Shown here in pieces: positions 1 to 8,067 of a stretch of DNA of 64,000 nt. Source of the stretch: Nitrospirota bacterium (GTDB lineage Bacteria; Nitrospirota; Thermodesulfovibrionia; UBA6902); NCBI GenBank assembly GCA_016234115.1, contig JACRHD010000009.1, positions 26,317 through 90,316 on the forward strand, given 5' to 3'. The position numbers and the translations under genes are program-made. Each line of letters opens with the position of its first letter. Positions within the stretch are counted from its first letter, which is position 1. The notes under the pieces are model-generated. The model was not told the DNA's origin, searched no databases, and saw nothing but the letters and a program-made list of their open reading frames with translations.

Positions 1-1
1 G

Positions 2-88
2 CCTGGAAAGAAGGCGGAAGAGGGGAAAGCCCCCGCCGGCACTGATACGAAGCCGGCTGTTGAGGAATTACAACATGAAAATAAGTGA
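2..88 (+). CDS. C-terminal end of an upstream protein (partial)
   Basis: The second forward frame is open from the window edge to a TGA at 86-88. It encodes a low-complexity tail rich in Lys, Glu, Ala and Pro and overlaps the next gene's ATG by 14 nt, the tight packing expected inside an operon. By position ahead of a GspM-like gene it could be the end of a GspL/PilN-like protein, but nothing in the 28 residues identifies it. Confidence 0.4.
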   Translation, partial: PGKKAEEGKAPAGTDTKPAVEELQHENK

Positions 89-713
89 CAGGGAAAAGAA
101 ATTTTTATTGATCGGCGGCTTCGCGGTGTTTGCCGTTTTAATTTATTACGCTTATTCCATGTATGCGGACTATAAGAAGCGCACCGCCGATTTCTCCGAT
201 GCCAGGCTGGTGATGCTTGAAAAGCAGTTGAAGCGTATATCCGGAAAAGATGACGTCGAAAAGAATCTCGAGGAAATCAGGAAGGCGCTTGAGGTAAAGG
301 AAAAGGCGGTCCTCCAGGGCGACAAGCCGCCTGTCGCCGCGGCGGAGCTTTCAAGGCTGCTCAGGGAGGCGGCGTCCGCACAGGGCGTCAATATAGCATT
401 GGAGCGCACACTGAACCCTTCGGACTTCAGTTATTATATTGCCGTTCCCGTGGAGATAGGGTTTACCGCGACGACGGAAAAATTGAAAGGGATACTGTAC
501 AGCCTGAAGATATCGCCCTTTCTGCTGACGGTCCCGGAGATCAAGATCAGGGTCACCAACGTCACAAAGCCCGTCGATATTTACACTACTCTGGTCGTTA
601 CGGGATATATCAAGAGGCCTTCCGAGATGGCGACGGAAGATGCTGAAAAAGAAACAGGCGCCGATAAGAGTAAAGGTAAAGTAAAAGAGAAGACGGAAGA
701 GAAAGAAATTTAA
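75..713 (+). CDS. GspM/PilO-like type II secretion or pilus assembly protein
   Basis: A 212-residue inner-membrane protein with one N-terminal membrane segment (about residues 9-26), a short coiled stretch and a periplasmic ferredoxin-like domain typical of GspM/PilO, ending in a charged Lys/Glu tail. GspM-type proteins link GspL and the pseudopilus base in the inner-membrane platform. The ATG at 75 is chosen over an in-frame TTG at 60 because GAGG lies nine bases before it. The next gene starts 1 nt after the stop and is GspC-like, which supports a secretion operon whose other members lie upstream of the window. Family assignment rests on topology, size and context, since this family is poorly conserved in sequence. 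Confidence 0.65.
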   Translation: MKISDREKKFLLIGGFAVFAVLIYYAYSMYADYKKRTADFSDARLVMLEKQLKRISGKDDVEKNLEEIRKALEVKEKAVLQGDKPPVAAAELSRLLREAASAQGVNIALERTLNPSDFSYYIAVPVEIGFTATTEKLKGILYSLKISPFLLTVPEIKIRVTNVTKPVDIYTTLVVTGYIKRPSEMATEDAEKETGADKSKGKVKEKTEEKEI

Positions 714-714
714 T

Positions 715-1383
715 ATGAGGAAGAGAATACTCCGCAATTATTTCCTGATAAATCTTGTATTGCTGGTGGGTATTGTTTTTTTAGGCGTTGAGTTCTACGA
801 GATTTATTTCCGGAAAATGGACATTCCGCTTGAGGCCCCTGCCGGCCCGGCCGGGAAAGAAGTGAAGGCCGTTGAGGATGGACCCCTGCCCCTCGACCCT
901 GCGCCGTTTCAGGTAATATCGGAGCTGGACATCTTCAGGCCTACGCGGTCTCCGTACAAGGAAGAAGCCGCCCAGCAGGCCGTACCGAAGATACCTCCGA
1001 GACTTTTCGGTACGATCATCCTCGGAAGCGAGAAGACGGCGATCCTTGAAGACCCGAATTCCAAATCAACCCGGATTTATCGCATCAACGAAAAAATAGG
1101 GGGTTTTCTCGTCTCCGAAATACTGGAGGACAAGGTCGTCCTGACGTGGGACGGCGAGAAATCCGAAGTCAGATTAAGAGAGGAAAAGAAGGGGTTGCCG
1201 CCGGTTAAACCTGTGGCTGCGCAGCCGCCCGCTGCGCCGCAGCCGCCTGCAGCGCAGCAGCCGCCCGCTGCGCCGCAGCCTCAGGTCCAGACCCAGCCGG
1301 GGCAGAGAAATGTTCCGCAGAGGCCTGTGCCGCAGAGGCGGGTGCCGCAGAGGACGCTCCGGACCGCGCCCGATGACCAGTAA
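715..1383 (+). CDS. GspC-like protein (HR domain, no PDZ domain)
   Basis: A 222-residue bitopic protein: membrane helix at about residues 8-27, a short linker, then a homology-region-like beta domain (about 70-155) with the LFGTIILG...AILED...YRINEKIGGF...VVLTWDGE pattern of type II secretion protein C. That domain normally contacts the outer-membrane secretin GspD. The C-terminus has no PDZ domain; instead there is a Pro/Gln/Ala-rich tail with repeated PQPPAA-type units and three PQR repeats, which may span or bind the cell wall. It lies directly downstream of the GspM-like gene. PilP of type IV pili is the alternative reading. Confidence 0.65.
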   Translation: MRKRILRNYFLINLVLLVGIVFLGVEFYEIYFRKMDIPLEAPAGPAGKEVKAVEDGPLPLDPAPFQVISELDIFRPTRSPYKEEAAQQAVPKIPPRLFGTIILGSEKTAILEDPNSKSTRIYRINEKIGGFLVSEILEDKVVLTWDGEKSEVRLREEKKGLPPVKPVAAQPPAAPQPPAAQQPPAAPQPQVQTQPGQRNVPQRPVPQRRVPQRTLRTAPDDQ

Positions 1384-1384
1384 A

Positions 1385-1897
1385 ATGAAAAAAACCGTAT
1401 TAATATTCATGTTGCTGAGCTGTCTGTTCCTTTTGGCGCTGCCCCGCGCTTATGCTCAAGTCGGCAAGGTTGCGGGCGAAGTCGCTGCCGACTTCACGCT
1501 GAAGGACCTGTCCGGCAGGGAAGTGACGCTCTCATCCTTCAGGGGAAGGCCCGTTATCCTGAATTTCTGGGCCACGTGGTGCCCTTACTGCAGACAGGAG
1601 AGGGCGTCTCTCAAGTCTCTTTATCAGGAATACAGAGAGAAGGACCTGGTCATTGTATCCGTCTCAATCGACAGTTCTCTGAAAGCCGTGAAGAAGTATA
1701 TGGAGCAGAATACGGCGCCTTATATTGTCCTGACCGACACTGAAGGGACGGCCGCGGGCCGGTATAATGTCATGAGCCTTCCTACTACATACCTCATAAG
1801 CCGTGACGGAAAAATCATCCGCAAATTTATGGGCATGGTAAACTGGACTGACGCAAATATCAGGGAATATGTCGATAAACTGACCGAACGGAAATAG
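1385..1897 (+). CDS. TlpA-family periplasmic thioredoxin
   Basis: A 170-residue secreted thiol-disulfide protein with a signal peptide (MKKTVLIFMLL... through an ALPRAYA cleavage region) and a thioredoxin fold with the active site Cys66-Pro-Tyr-Cys69 and a cis-Pro segment (SLPTTYLI). TlpA/ResA-type proteins reduce disulfides outside the membrane, for example during cytochrome c maturation or envelope protein repair. The ATG at 1385 is 2 nt after the preceding stop; an in-frame ATG at 1373 would overlap it, and neither has a clear ribosome site, so translation is probably coupled. It closes the secretion-like operon and may serve it. Contrast the TGA-containing paralogue at 32074. Confidence 0.88.
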   Translation: MKKTVLIFMLLSCLFLLALPRAYAQVGKVAGEVAADFTLKDLSGREVTLSSFRGRPVILNFWATWCPYCRQERASLKSLYQEYREKDLVIVSVSIDSSLKAVKKYMEQNTAPYIVLTDTEGTAAGRYNVMSLPTTYLISRDGKIIRKFMGMVNWTDANIREYVDKLTERK

Positions 1898-1995
1898 ACC
1901 TCTTTTCCTTGACAAAACATTGTGCTATGATTAGAATTTCACACGCTCGGGAAACTTATAAATTTTGGTTCTTCCGGGAATTGTGCGGGTAAGCA

Positions 1996-2168
1996 CCGTC
2001 ATTCCCGCAGTCAGTAAGCGGGAATCCAGTGGATATAAATGATTTTCTTTTAAAAGAGTAGATGATAATAAAGTTTGTTCAAGAAGATGGGCGCTTAAAG
2101 AGTGGAAAGGCGGAAGCAATTGCTTCTTAAGGAGCTGGATTCCCGATTAAAAACTTCGGGAATGACGG
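1996..2168. mobile_element. 173-bp MITE-like repeat with GTCATTCCCG termini (copy 1)
   Basis: It is bounded by CCGTCATTCCCG and its perfect reverse complement CGGGAATGACGG. The interior carries further internal inverted pieces (GCGGGAATCCAG near the left end, CTGGATTCCCG near the right) and no reading frame of note. A second copy, about 90 percent identical by eye, lies at 36323-36492. It fills most of the 330-bp gap between the TlpA gene and gcvH. Confidence 0.8.
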
Positions 2169-2226
2169 TTAATATATGCTTTTTCACAGGAAAGCCTGAA
2201 GAACCTAAATTTTAAAGGAGGGAAAA

Positions 2227-2619
2227 ATGTATCCTGAAGATTTGAAGTATCATAAAGAACATACGTGGGTGAAGGTTTCGGGTAAAAAGGCGACGGTGGG
2301 AATTTCTTTTTACGCGCAGGAATCACTTGGCGACATCGTATATATCGATGCTCCGGAAATAGACGCTTCCATCGAAGCGGGCATGGAGTTGACCCAGATC
2401 GAATCTACCAAGGCGACTTCTTCCGTTATAAGCCCTGTGAGCGGGACCATCCTCGAGTTCAATGAAGAGTTGACGGAGACCCCCGAGATAATAAATGAAG
2501 ACCCTTACCATAAAGGATGGATAGCCGTTCTCGAGATTGAAGACGAGTCCGAGCTCGATGATCTCATGGATGCCGCCGAATATGAAAAATATCTTGAAGA
2601 AGAGGTAAAACTGAAATAA
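2227..2619 (+). CDS. gcvH: Glycine cleavage H-like lipoyl carrier protein
   Basis: A 130-residue biotinyl/lipoyl-fold carrier. The lipoylated lysine is Lys62 in the sequence IESTKATSSV, followed by the SPVSGTI turn and the EIINEDPY segment that mark H proteins. It shuttles aminomethyl or other thiol-bound groups on a lipoyl arm. A strong ribosome site (AAAGGAGGG) precedes the ATG. The gene for dihydrolipoamide dehydrogenase overlaps its stop by one base. The P and T subunits are not in the window, so it may serve an incomplete or dispersed glycine system, act as a lipoate scaffold, or resemble the lipoate-binding proteins of sulfur oxidation. The classical H-type motif makes the first option the simplest. 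Confidence 0.88.
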   Translation: MYPEDLKYHKEHTWVKVSGKKATVGISFYAQESLGDIVYIDAPEIDASIEAGMELTQIESTKATSSVISPVSGTILEFNEELTETPEIINEDPYHKGWIAVLEIEDESELDDLMDAAEYEKYLEEEVKLK

Positions 2620-4004
2620 TGAAAATTACAATAATCGGGGCCGGCCCCGGCGGCTATGTCGCGGCCATAAGGGCAGCACAATCAGGGGCGGAAGTCACTG
2701 TCATTGAGGAAAAGGAAGTAGGCGGCACGTGTCTCAACTGGGGCTGCATCCCGACAAAGACGCTTATCGCGTCCGCGGAGGCCCTTCACAAGGTGAAAAA
2801 CGCTGAGGACTTCGGGCTTGACTTCAGCGGCAGCGCTGTGCCTAACATTCAGAAGATCGTCGAAAGAAAGAATAAAGTGGTCAGCACCCAGGTAAAAGGC
2901 ATACGCGGCCTCTTCAAGTCCTGGGGAGTCAATTTAATCGAAGGAAGGGGACACATAGTCGGCCCAAAAAAGATAAGGGTCACCCTGAAGGACGGATCAA
3001 CAAAGGAAATCGAGACGGACAAAATAATAATCGCTACGGGTTCAAAGCCCGCCCAGATTCCGGTCTTCCCTTTTGACGGGGAAAAAATATTATCGAGTGA
3101 TCATGCAATCAATCCGACCTCCGTTCCCAAAAAGCTCCTCATCGTCGGCGCAGGAGTGATCGGCTGCGAGTTCGCGTTCATCTATAATGAATTCGGCTCG
3201 GAAGTCACAATGGTGGAGATGATGCCCCGGGCGGTCTCCACCGAAGACGAAGAGATCTCCGCGCTGCTGGAAAGAGAGCTGAAGAAAAATAAAATAAAAC
3301 TCTTAACAAATACAGGCGTTCAAAAAGTCGATGTAAAGGCGGACGGCGTTACCGCCACCCTTACAGACGGCAAGACCATCGAGGCCGAGAAGGTGCTTGT
3401 CTCTATCGGCAGGTCGGTGAATTCAAAGGACCTCGGACTCGAAGAGTTAGGAGTCAATATGGGCAAGAGAGGCGAGATACCCGTTGACAGCCGGATGCAG
3501 ACGAACATCGAAGGCATATACGCGATAGGCGACGTTGTCGGCGGAATAATGCTTGCTCATCTTGCGTCCAAAGAGGGCCTCGTAGCAGCCGAGAATGCGG
3601 TCGGGGGAAATGCGGAGATTAAATTGGACGTAATTCCAGCCGCGATATTCACAAGCCCGGAGATTGCTTCAGTCGGACTCAGGGAACATCAGGTCAAAGA
3701 CAAAGGCATTAACTACAAGGTCGGCAGGTTCCAGTTCCGCGCCCTCGGAAAGGCCCACGCGATGGGCGAGATATCAGGGATGTTCAAGATTATCTCCGAC
3801 GCAGCGACGGATAAAATATTAGGCGCTCACATCATCGGTCCTCACGCCTCCGATTTAATCCATGAGGTCGCAGTCGCAATGGAAGGCGGGCTCACAGTAA
3901 AAGACATCGCCCACACAATCCACGCCCACCCGACCTTGGCCGAAGGCATCATGGAAGCCGCCGAGGATGTGCATGGCATGGCGGTGCATTGTCCTAAGAA
4001 GTAG
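2619..4004 (+). CDS. lpdA: Dihydrolipoamide dehydrogenase
   Basis: A 461-residue flavoprotein of normal family length. FAD-binding GxGxxG lies at the N-terminus (IIGAGPGGYVAA), the redox disulfide is Cys38/Cys43 (GGTCLNWGC), a second GxGxxG (VGAGVIGCEFAF) binds NAD, the ATG/GD motif reads YAIGDVVGG, and the C-terminal HAHPTLAEG supplies the catalytic His-Glu pair of the dimer interface. It reoxidises the dihydrolipoyl arm and passes electrons to NAD. Start and stop of the pair overlap as TAATG, so it is co-translated with the H-protein and most likely reoxidises that protein. Confidence 0.95.
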   Translation: MKITIIGAGPGGYVAAIRAAQSGAEVTVIEEKEVGGTCLNWGCIPTKTLIASAEALHKVKNAEDFGLDFSGSAVPNIQKIVERKNKVVSTQVKGIRGLFKSWGVNLIEGRGHIVGPKKIRVTLKDGSTKEIETDKIIIATGSKPAQIPVFPFDGEKILSSDHAINPTSVPKKLLIVGAGVIGCEFAFIYNEFGSEVTMVEMMPRAVSTEDEEISALLERELKKNKIKLLTNTGVQKVDVKADGVTATLTDGKTIEAEKVLVSIGRSVNSKDLGLEELGVNMGKRGEIPVDSRMQTNIEGIYAIGDVVGGIMLAHLASKEGLVAAENAVGGNAEIKLDVIPAAIFTSPEIASVGLREHQVKDKGINYKVGRFQFRALGKAHAMGEISGMFKIISDAATDKILGAHIIGPHASDLIHEVAVAMEGGLTVKDIAHTIHAHPTLAEGIMEAAEDVHGMAVHCPKK

Positions 4005-4088
4005 GGAAGCTTGATTCCCCCTTTGAAGAAGGGGGATGAAGGGGGATTTTGTAATTATTGGTTTTTAGTCTAAAGACGATTCAAAGAT

Positions 4089-4125
4089 AAAACCGGTACA
4101 GTAAAAACCTGTGCCGGTTTTTTTA
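4089..4125 (+). terminator. Rho-independent terminator after lpdA
   Basis: AAACCGGTACAG and CTGTGCCGGTTT form a 12-bp stem with a single G-U pair around a 7-nt loop, followed by a run of T. It ends the gcvH-lpdA transcript. A CCCCCTT/AAGGGGG inverted repeat lies just upstream, at about 4016-4034. Confidence 0.85.
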
Positions 4126-4194
4126 TTCCATCTTGCACATTGCCGGGGTATAATAGAGCAGTTTGCGAGGCAGGGATCTTCAGGAGGAAGAATT

Positions 4195-4374
4195 ATGAAA
4201 AAGACTAATTTCGATCGTTATCTTGAGGAGCAACTAAAGGCAACGGCGTTTGCCGGGCGTTTCAAAAGTGCGGGTGAGGCTTGGGACGCACGTTGCAGCC
4301 TCATCTCCGGCAAACTCTCCGTCGAAAACCTCGACATCCAGCTTCCTCCCGGCATGGAGGTGGCGGATGTCTAA
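4195..4374 (+). CDS. Small antitoxin-like protein, possibly a gene remnant
   Basis: A 59-residue frame with a good ribosome site (AGGAGG at 4182-4187). The first half, MKKTNFDRYLEEQLK..FAGRF..AGEAWD, resembles the N-terminal leader of HTH-type antitoxins found beside small toxins, but the helix-turn-helix that should follow is missing. The tail (residues 33-59) does not match that family. It may be a truncated antitoxin or a reshaped small gene. It lies upstream of the AbiE pair, separated from it by a promoter, so it is probably not part of that operon. Confidence 0.45.
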   Translation: MKKTNFDRYLEEQLKATAFAGRFKSAGEAWDARCSLISGKLSVENLDIQLPPGMEVADV

Positions 4375-4381
4375 AATAACC

Positions 4382-4417
4382 TTGACTTTCTCCGGAAAGT
4401 ACGGAATAATCGTACTT
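4382..4417 (+). promoter_or_regulatory. abiE promoter with palindromic operator
   Basis: A -35 box TTGACT (4382-4387) is 17 nt from AATAAT (4405-4410). The -10 box lies inside a perfect inverted repeat, AAGTACG (4397-4403) and CGTACTT (4411-4417). A repressor bound to the palindrome would cover the -10, matching the known autorepression of AbiEi-type antitoxins. The ribosome site GGAGG (4421-4425) follows almost at once, so the mRNA leader would be very short. Confidence 0.6.
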
Positions 4418-4433
4418 GCTGGAGGAAGCTGAC

Positions 4434-5048
4434 ATGGAAAAGGCCCATACGCCATATTTAGACTACATCTATCTGATGGACTCACTGCGTGATTATGCAT
4501 CCCCCAAATCCAAGCTGACGACCATGATCAAGTCAGGAGAGGTGATCAAGCTCAGGCGGGGGCTTTTCCTTGACAGCCGCGCGGAGTATTCAATTAAAAC
4601 TCTGGCGAACAAGATATACGGCCCGTCATATATCTCATTTGAATACGCTCTTTCATATTATAATCTCATACCTGAGCGTGTGGAGACTGTCACCTGCGCA
4701 AGTTACTCTAAAAACAAGAGCAGGAGATTTGATACGCCGGTGGGATCATTTCTCTACAAGAACATACCTCGGGCCGCGTATCCCTACGGCATTGCAAGGC
4801 TGGAGGAAGGAAACAATCCCTTTCTCATCGCCACCAGGGAAAAGACCCTCTGCGATACCCTTTCCAAAATCAGCGGGGTCAAAAGTGTTAAGGCGCTCGC
4901 AGTCAGCCTTTTTGAAAATCTCCGGATCGACAGGGAAGAACTGTCTGCGATTAATGTGAAGGACGTCGCGTTTCTCGCGCCCCTGTACAGGAAAAAGACC
5001 GTTGCCCTGTTCCTGCAATATCTTCAAAAGGAGGCTGCCCGTGCATAG
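4434..5048 (+). CDS. AbiEi-family antitoxin (type IV TA)
   Basis: A 204-residue protein with an N-terminal winged-helix-like region (SLRDYASPKSKLTTMIKSGE, then LRRGLFL) and the C-terminal antitoxin region typical of the AbiEi family (ISFEYALSYYNLIPE, TREKTLCDTL). The family neutralises its partner nucleotidyltransferase without direct contact and represses its own promoter; the palindrome at 4397-4417 is the likely operator. The ATG at 4434 has GGAGG nine bases upstream; longer in-frame starts lie inside the operator. The toxin gene overlaps its end by 8 nt. Presumed roles are phage defence or plasmid-style addiction. Confidence 0.85.
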   Translation: MEKAHTPYLDYIYLMDSLRDYASPKSKLTTMIKSGEVIKLRRGLFLDSRAEYSIKTLANKIYGPSYISFEYALSYYNLIPERVETVTCASYSKNKSRRFDTPVGSFLYKNIPRAAYPYGIARLEEGNNPFLIATREKTLCDTLSKISGVKSVKALAVSLFENLRIDREELSAINVKDVAFLAPLYRKKTVALFLQYLQKEAARA

Positions 5049-5937
5049 CGCTGTTGAAGATATGCTGAAGAAATATTCCTGTAAAACAGCGGACGATTAT
5101 AAAAACGCCCTGAAAGAGATATTGCAGGAGATAGCGCTTCTGGGGCTGTTCCGCGCCAACCTGTTTGACACGGCTGCTTTTTACGGCGGGAGCGCGCTTC
5201 GGATTTTTTACGGACTTGACCGTTTCTCCGAGGACCTCGATTTTTCGCTGCTTAAGAAGTCGGACAAGTTCGATATTGCGCCCTATTGTGACTTTATCAG
5301 GGATGAAATGGCGGCCTTCGGGTTCGAGACGGAGGTGACTAAAAAAGTAAAGTCCGGGAAGTCGAACATTGAATCAGCTTTTATAAAAGCAGGAACGCTT
5401 ATTCATCTGCTTCAGATCGAATCCATAAAACCTCCGGTTTCAGCAATAGCCGGGAATGAGCTTCTGAAAATTAAAATTGAGATTGACACTAATCCTCCTG
5501 CAGGCGCAAAGTATGAAGTGAAATATCTCCTGACCCCGGTCCCCTGCCATGTGCGGATATTCTCTGTTTCGTCCCTGTTTGCCGGGAAGATACATGCCCT
5601 TCTGTGCCGTAACTGGAAAAACGGGAGGATGAAGGGAAGGGACCTTTATGATTATGTTTGGTATCTCTCAAGGGCAACTCCGCTCAATATTCTTCACCTC
5701 CAGGAAAGGATGAAGCAGACAGGGCATCTGGAAGAGGAGGAAAGGTTAACGACCGCAAGGCTAAGAGAAATGCTTGCGAAGAAGTTTTCAGCCATTGATT
5801 ACGCACAGGCAAAACAGGATGTCCTGCCGTTTATAAAAGATCCCCGCACGCTTGAGCTCTGGTCTGCTGATTTTTTCCGTTCCATAACACGGGAGAAGCT
5901 GGTCCATATTGAGAAAACCGGGAACACAAATGCCTGA
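5041..5937 (+). CDS. AbiEii-family nucleotidyltransferase toxin
   Basis: A 298-residue DNA-polymerase-beta-fold nucleotidyltransferase. The catalytic motif is YGGSALRIFYGLDRFSEDLD, giving the G-S and D-x-D metal site near residues 45-65; a second conserved block reads SLFAGKIHALLCR..KGRDLYDYVWYL. Members of the AbiEii/MenT group stop growth by modifying tRNA or another acceptor using NTPs. The GTG start at 5041 follows AAGGAGG and overlaps the antitoxin stop by 8 nt, a normal AbiE arrangement. The pair appears intact and functional. Confidence 0.88.
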   Translation: MHSAVEDMLKKYSCKTADDYKNALKEILQEIALLGLFRANLFDTAAFYGGSALRIFYGLDRFSEDLDFSLLKKSDKFDIAPYCDFIRDEMAAFGFETEVTKKVKSGKSNIESAFIKAGTLIHLLQIESIKPPVSAIAGNELLKIKIEIDTNPPAGAKYEVKYLLTPVPCHVRIFSVSSLFAGKIHALLCRNWKNGRMKGRDLYDYVWYLSRATPLNILHLQERMKQTGHLEEEERLTTARLREMLAKKFSAIDYAQAKQDVLPFIKDPRTLELWSADFFRSITREKLVHIEKTGNTNA

Positions 5938-6122
5938 CTTTATCTCCGGCCCTGGTGCAAAAGCTCCAGCATCTGCACGGATATGACTCGCTTGACTGTC
6001 ACACGGATGCCCATGAGTTGACCGAATCCGTCCCCCGATCTTTTCTGCCAATAATAATCCACAGGCAATCGCCCCGCTTGCCCTGAGAAAAATCCCATCC
6101 TCATGTTTTTAGAAACTTATTG

Positions 6123-6128
6123 TATAAT
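6123..6128 (+). promoter_or_regulatory. Probable -10 element for kdsA
   Basis: A consensus TATAAT lies 21 nt before the kdsA ATG; no convincing -35 hexamer is visible. The 180 bases between the AbiEii gene and this point hold nothing else that I recognise. Confidence 0.4.
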
Positions 6129-6149
6129 AGGGCGTTGAAATTTCATCGT

Positions 6150-6980
6150 ATGCAAACCAGAGAAATAAACATAGGCAATGTAAAAGTCGGCGGGCAAAAT
6201 CCCCTTGCCTTTATCGCGGGGCCGTGCGTAATTGAGAGTGAAGAGATCACTTTAAGAATCGCCGGCAAACTGAAAGAGTATTCGGAAAAGCTGAACATCC
6301 CTTTCATTTTTAAAAGCTCCTATGACAAGGCCAACAGGACATCGGTCAACTCGTATAGAGGCCCCGGTTTCGACAAGGGGATAAAGGTACTCCTGAGAGT
6401 TAAAGAAGAACTCGGGGTCCCGGTGCTCTCGGACGTTCATTCGGCGGAGGAAGCCGTAAAAGCGGCGGCGACGCTGGATGTCATCCAGATTCCGGCTTTC
6501 CTTTGCAGGCAGACGGATATAATCGTAGCAGCCGCAAAGACAGGGAAGCCTGTGAACATCAAGAAAGGTCAGTTCCTCGCTCCTCAGGATGTAAAGAACA
6601 TAATTGACAAGGCCCTTTCAACCGGCAATCAAAATATAATGATTACTGAAAGGGGCGTGTCATTCGGATATAATAATCTTGTCGTGGATATGCGCTCGAT
6701 TCCCATAATGCGGTCGTTCGGTTATCCTGTGGTTTATGACGCCACGCACAGTGTGCAGTTGCCCGGTGGAATGGGCAGTTGTTCAGACGGTCAGAGGGAG
6801 TATATCGAACCTCTTTCAAGGGCGGCGGTGGCGGCAGGATGCGATGCCGTATTTATGGAAGTACATGAAGACCCCGGCAAGGCGCTTTGCGACGGCCCGA
6901 ATATGCTGGACCTTGAAGGGTTTTTTGTATTGGCGAAGAAACTTAACGAATTGAATCAATTAGTGAAAGGATGGGAGTAG
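6150..6980 (+). CDS. kdsA: 3-deoxy-D-manno-octulosonate 8-phosphate synthase
   Basis: A 276-residue aldolase that condenses phosphoenolpyruvate with arabinose 5-phosphate to Kdo-8-phosphate in LPS core synthesis. Signature segments are FIAGPCVIES, FKSSYDKANRTS, SDVHSAEEA, IQIPAFLCRQTD, KKGQFLAP, VYDATHSVQLPGG and MEVHEDP. It has a Cys in AGPCVIES and a GPNML segment, features found in metal-dependent members, but I do not assign the metal class. The ATG at 6150 is preferred over a TTG at 6120 because homologous enzymes begin close to the conserved core. It opens the kdsA-kdsD-kdsC run and shows that the organism makes LPS. Confidence 0.95.
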   Translation: MQTREINIGNVKVGGQNPLAFIAGPCVIESEEITLRIAGKLKEYSEKLNIPFIFKSSYDKANRTSVNSYRGPGFDKGIKVLLRVKEELGVPVLSDVHSAEEAVKAAATLDVIQIPAFLCRQTDIIVAAAKTGKPVNIKKGQFLAPQDVKNIIDKALSTGNQNIMITERGVSFGYNNLVVDMRSIPIMRSFGYPVVYDATHSVQLPGGMGSCSDGQREYIEPLSRAAVAAGCDAVFMEVHEDPGKALCDGPNMLDLEGFFVLAKKLNELNQLVKGWE

Positions 6981-7009
6981 AGAAGTCTGTCATCGACCAG
7001 AAAATACAT

Positions 7010-7082
7010 CGTCATTCCCGAGGTAGTAATCGGGAATCCAATTCCTGTAACAACATGGATACCCGCCTTCGCGGGTATGACT
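7010..7082. repeat. GTCATTCCCG repeat, short derivative
   Basis: CGTCATTCCCGAG..ATCGGGAATCC is followed by GGATACCCGCCTTCGCGGGTATGAC, that is, two adjacent hairpins of the same family as the 1996 element. It occupies the kdsA-kdsD gap. Confidence 0.65.
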
Positions 7083-7098
7083 CTTTTACGAATATAAC

Positions 7099-8067
7099 AT
7101 GAAAGATATTATTCAACACGCAAAAAACATTCTAAAAATCGAATCCGACGCGGTGGGCGCGCTCATCGACCGCATCGATGAGAATTTTGTGCAGGCCATC
7201 GAAATATTAAGCTCCTGCGAAAGCAAAGTGGTGGTGACCGGCATGGGCAAGTCGGGCATAATCGGCAGGAAGATAGCGGCGACGCTTGCGTCGACAGGAA
7301 CTCCGGCGTTCTTTCTGAACCCCGCGGAAGGCAGTCACGGCGACGTGGGCGTTGTTTCCAAGGGGGACGTAGTGCTTGCGATCTCAAACAGCGGAGAGAC
7401 AGAGGAGATTATACGGCTGCTGCCTACGTTTAAAAGGATGGACATAAGAATTATCGCCATGACGGGAAATCCGAAATCCGCGCTCTCAAAGACAGCGGAC
7501 GTCTCACTCGACGTGTCCGTGAAGGAAGAGGCATGTCCGATGGGACTTGCGCCGACGGCGTCTACAACAGCGTCTCTTGCTATGGGGGACGCCCTGGCCA
7601 TCACACTGCTGAGCAGGAAGGGGTTTACTGAAGAGGATTTCGCGTTTTTCCATCCCGGCGGGAACCTCGGCAAGAAGCTGCTTTTGACGGTCGAGGACCT
7701 TATGCATACCGGCAGCGCCGTCCCGCTGGCGCATGCGGACACCCTTATGAAAGACGCCATAATGGAAATTTCATCCAAACGTATGGGTATAACCGCGGTT
7801 ACGGGCGACGACGGGAAATTGCTGGGTGTTATAACGGACGGCGACCTGAGAAGAGGCCTCGAAAAATGGGGCGCGAAATTCTTTTCCCTGAAGGCGCGCG
7901 ACGTGATGACCCACAGGCCGAAAACAATAACCACCAATGTCCTTGCGGCCAGGGCGGTCGCGATAATGGAGAAATATTCCATTACCGTGCTTATGGCGGT
8001 CGATGAGGAGGACAACATTAAGGGCGTTATACATCTGCATGATTTATTGAAGGCGGGGATAGTATGA
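7099..8067 (+). CDS. kdsD: Arabinose-5-phosphate isomerase
   Basis: A 322-residue KpsF/GutQ-family isomerase that converts ribulose 5-phosphate to arabinose 5-phosphate, the substrate of KdsA. The N-terminal SIS domain (about residues 30-165) shows VVVTGMGKSGIIGRKIAATL, NPAEGSHGD and ISNSGETEEI; two CBS domains follow (about 205-322, VEDLMHTG.. and VMTHRPKTI..). The CBS pair usually senses nucleotides or sugar phosphates. The next gene starts four bases before this stop (ATGA-type overlap), so synthesis of the isomerase and the phosphatase is coupled. Confidence 0.94.
   Translation: MKDIIQHAKNILKIESDAVGALIDRIDENFVQAIEILSSCESKVVVTGMGKSGIIGRKIAATLASTGTPAFFLNPAEGSHGDVGVVSKGDVVLAISNSGETEEIIRLLPTFKRMDIRIIAMTGNPKSALSKTADVSLDVSVKEEACPMGLAPTASTTASLAMGDALAITLLSRKGFTEEDFAFFHPGGNLGKKLLLTVEDLMHTGSAVPLAHADTLMKDAIMEISSKRMGITAVTGDDGKLLGVITDGDLRRGLEKWGAKFFSLKARDVMTHRPKTITTNVLAARAVAIMEKYSITVLMAVDEEDNIKGVIHLHDLLKAGIV

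Noticed and set aside
2227..2619. LbpA-type lipoate-binding protein of sulfur oxidation rather than GcvH
   Set aside because: The IESTKA..SPVSG context is classical H-protein and no sHdr genes are near; kept only as an alternative.
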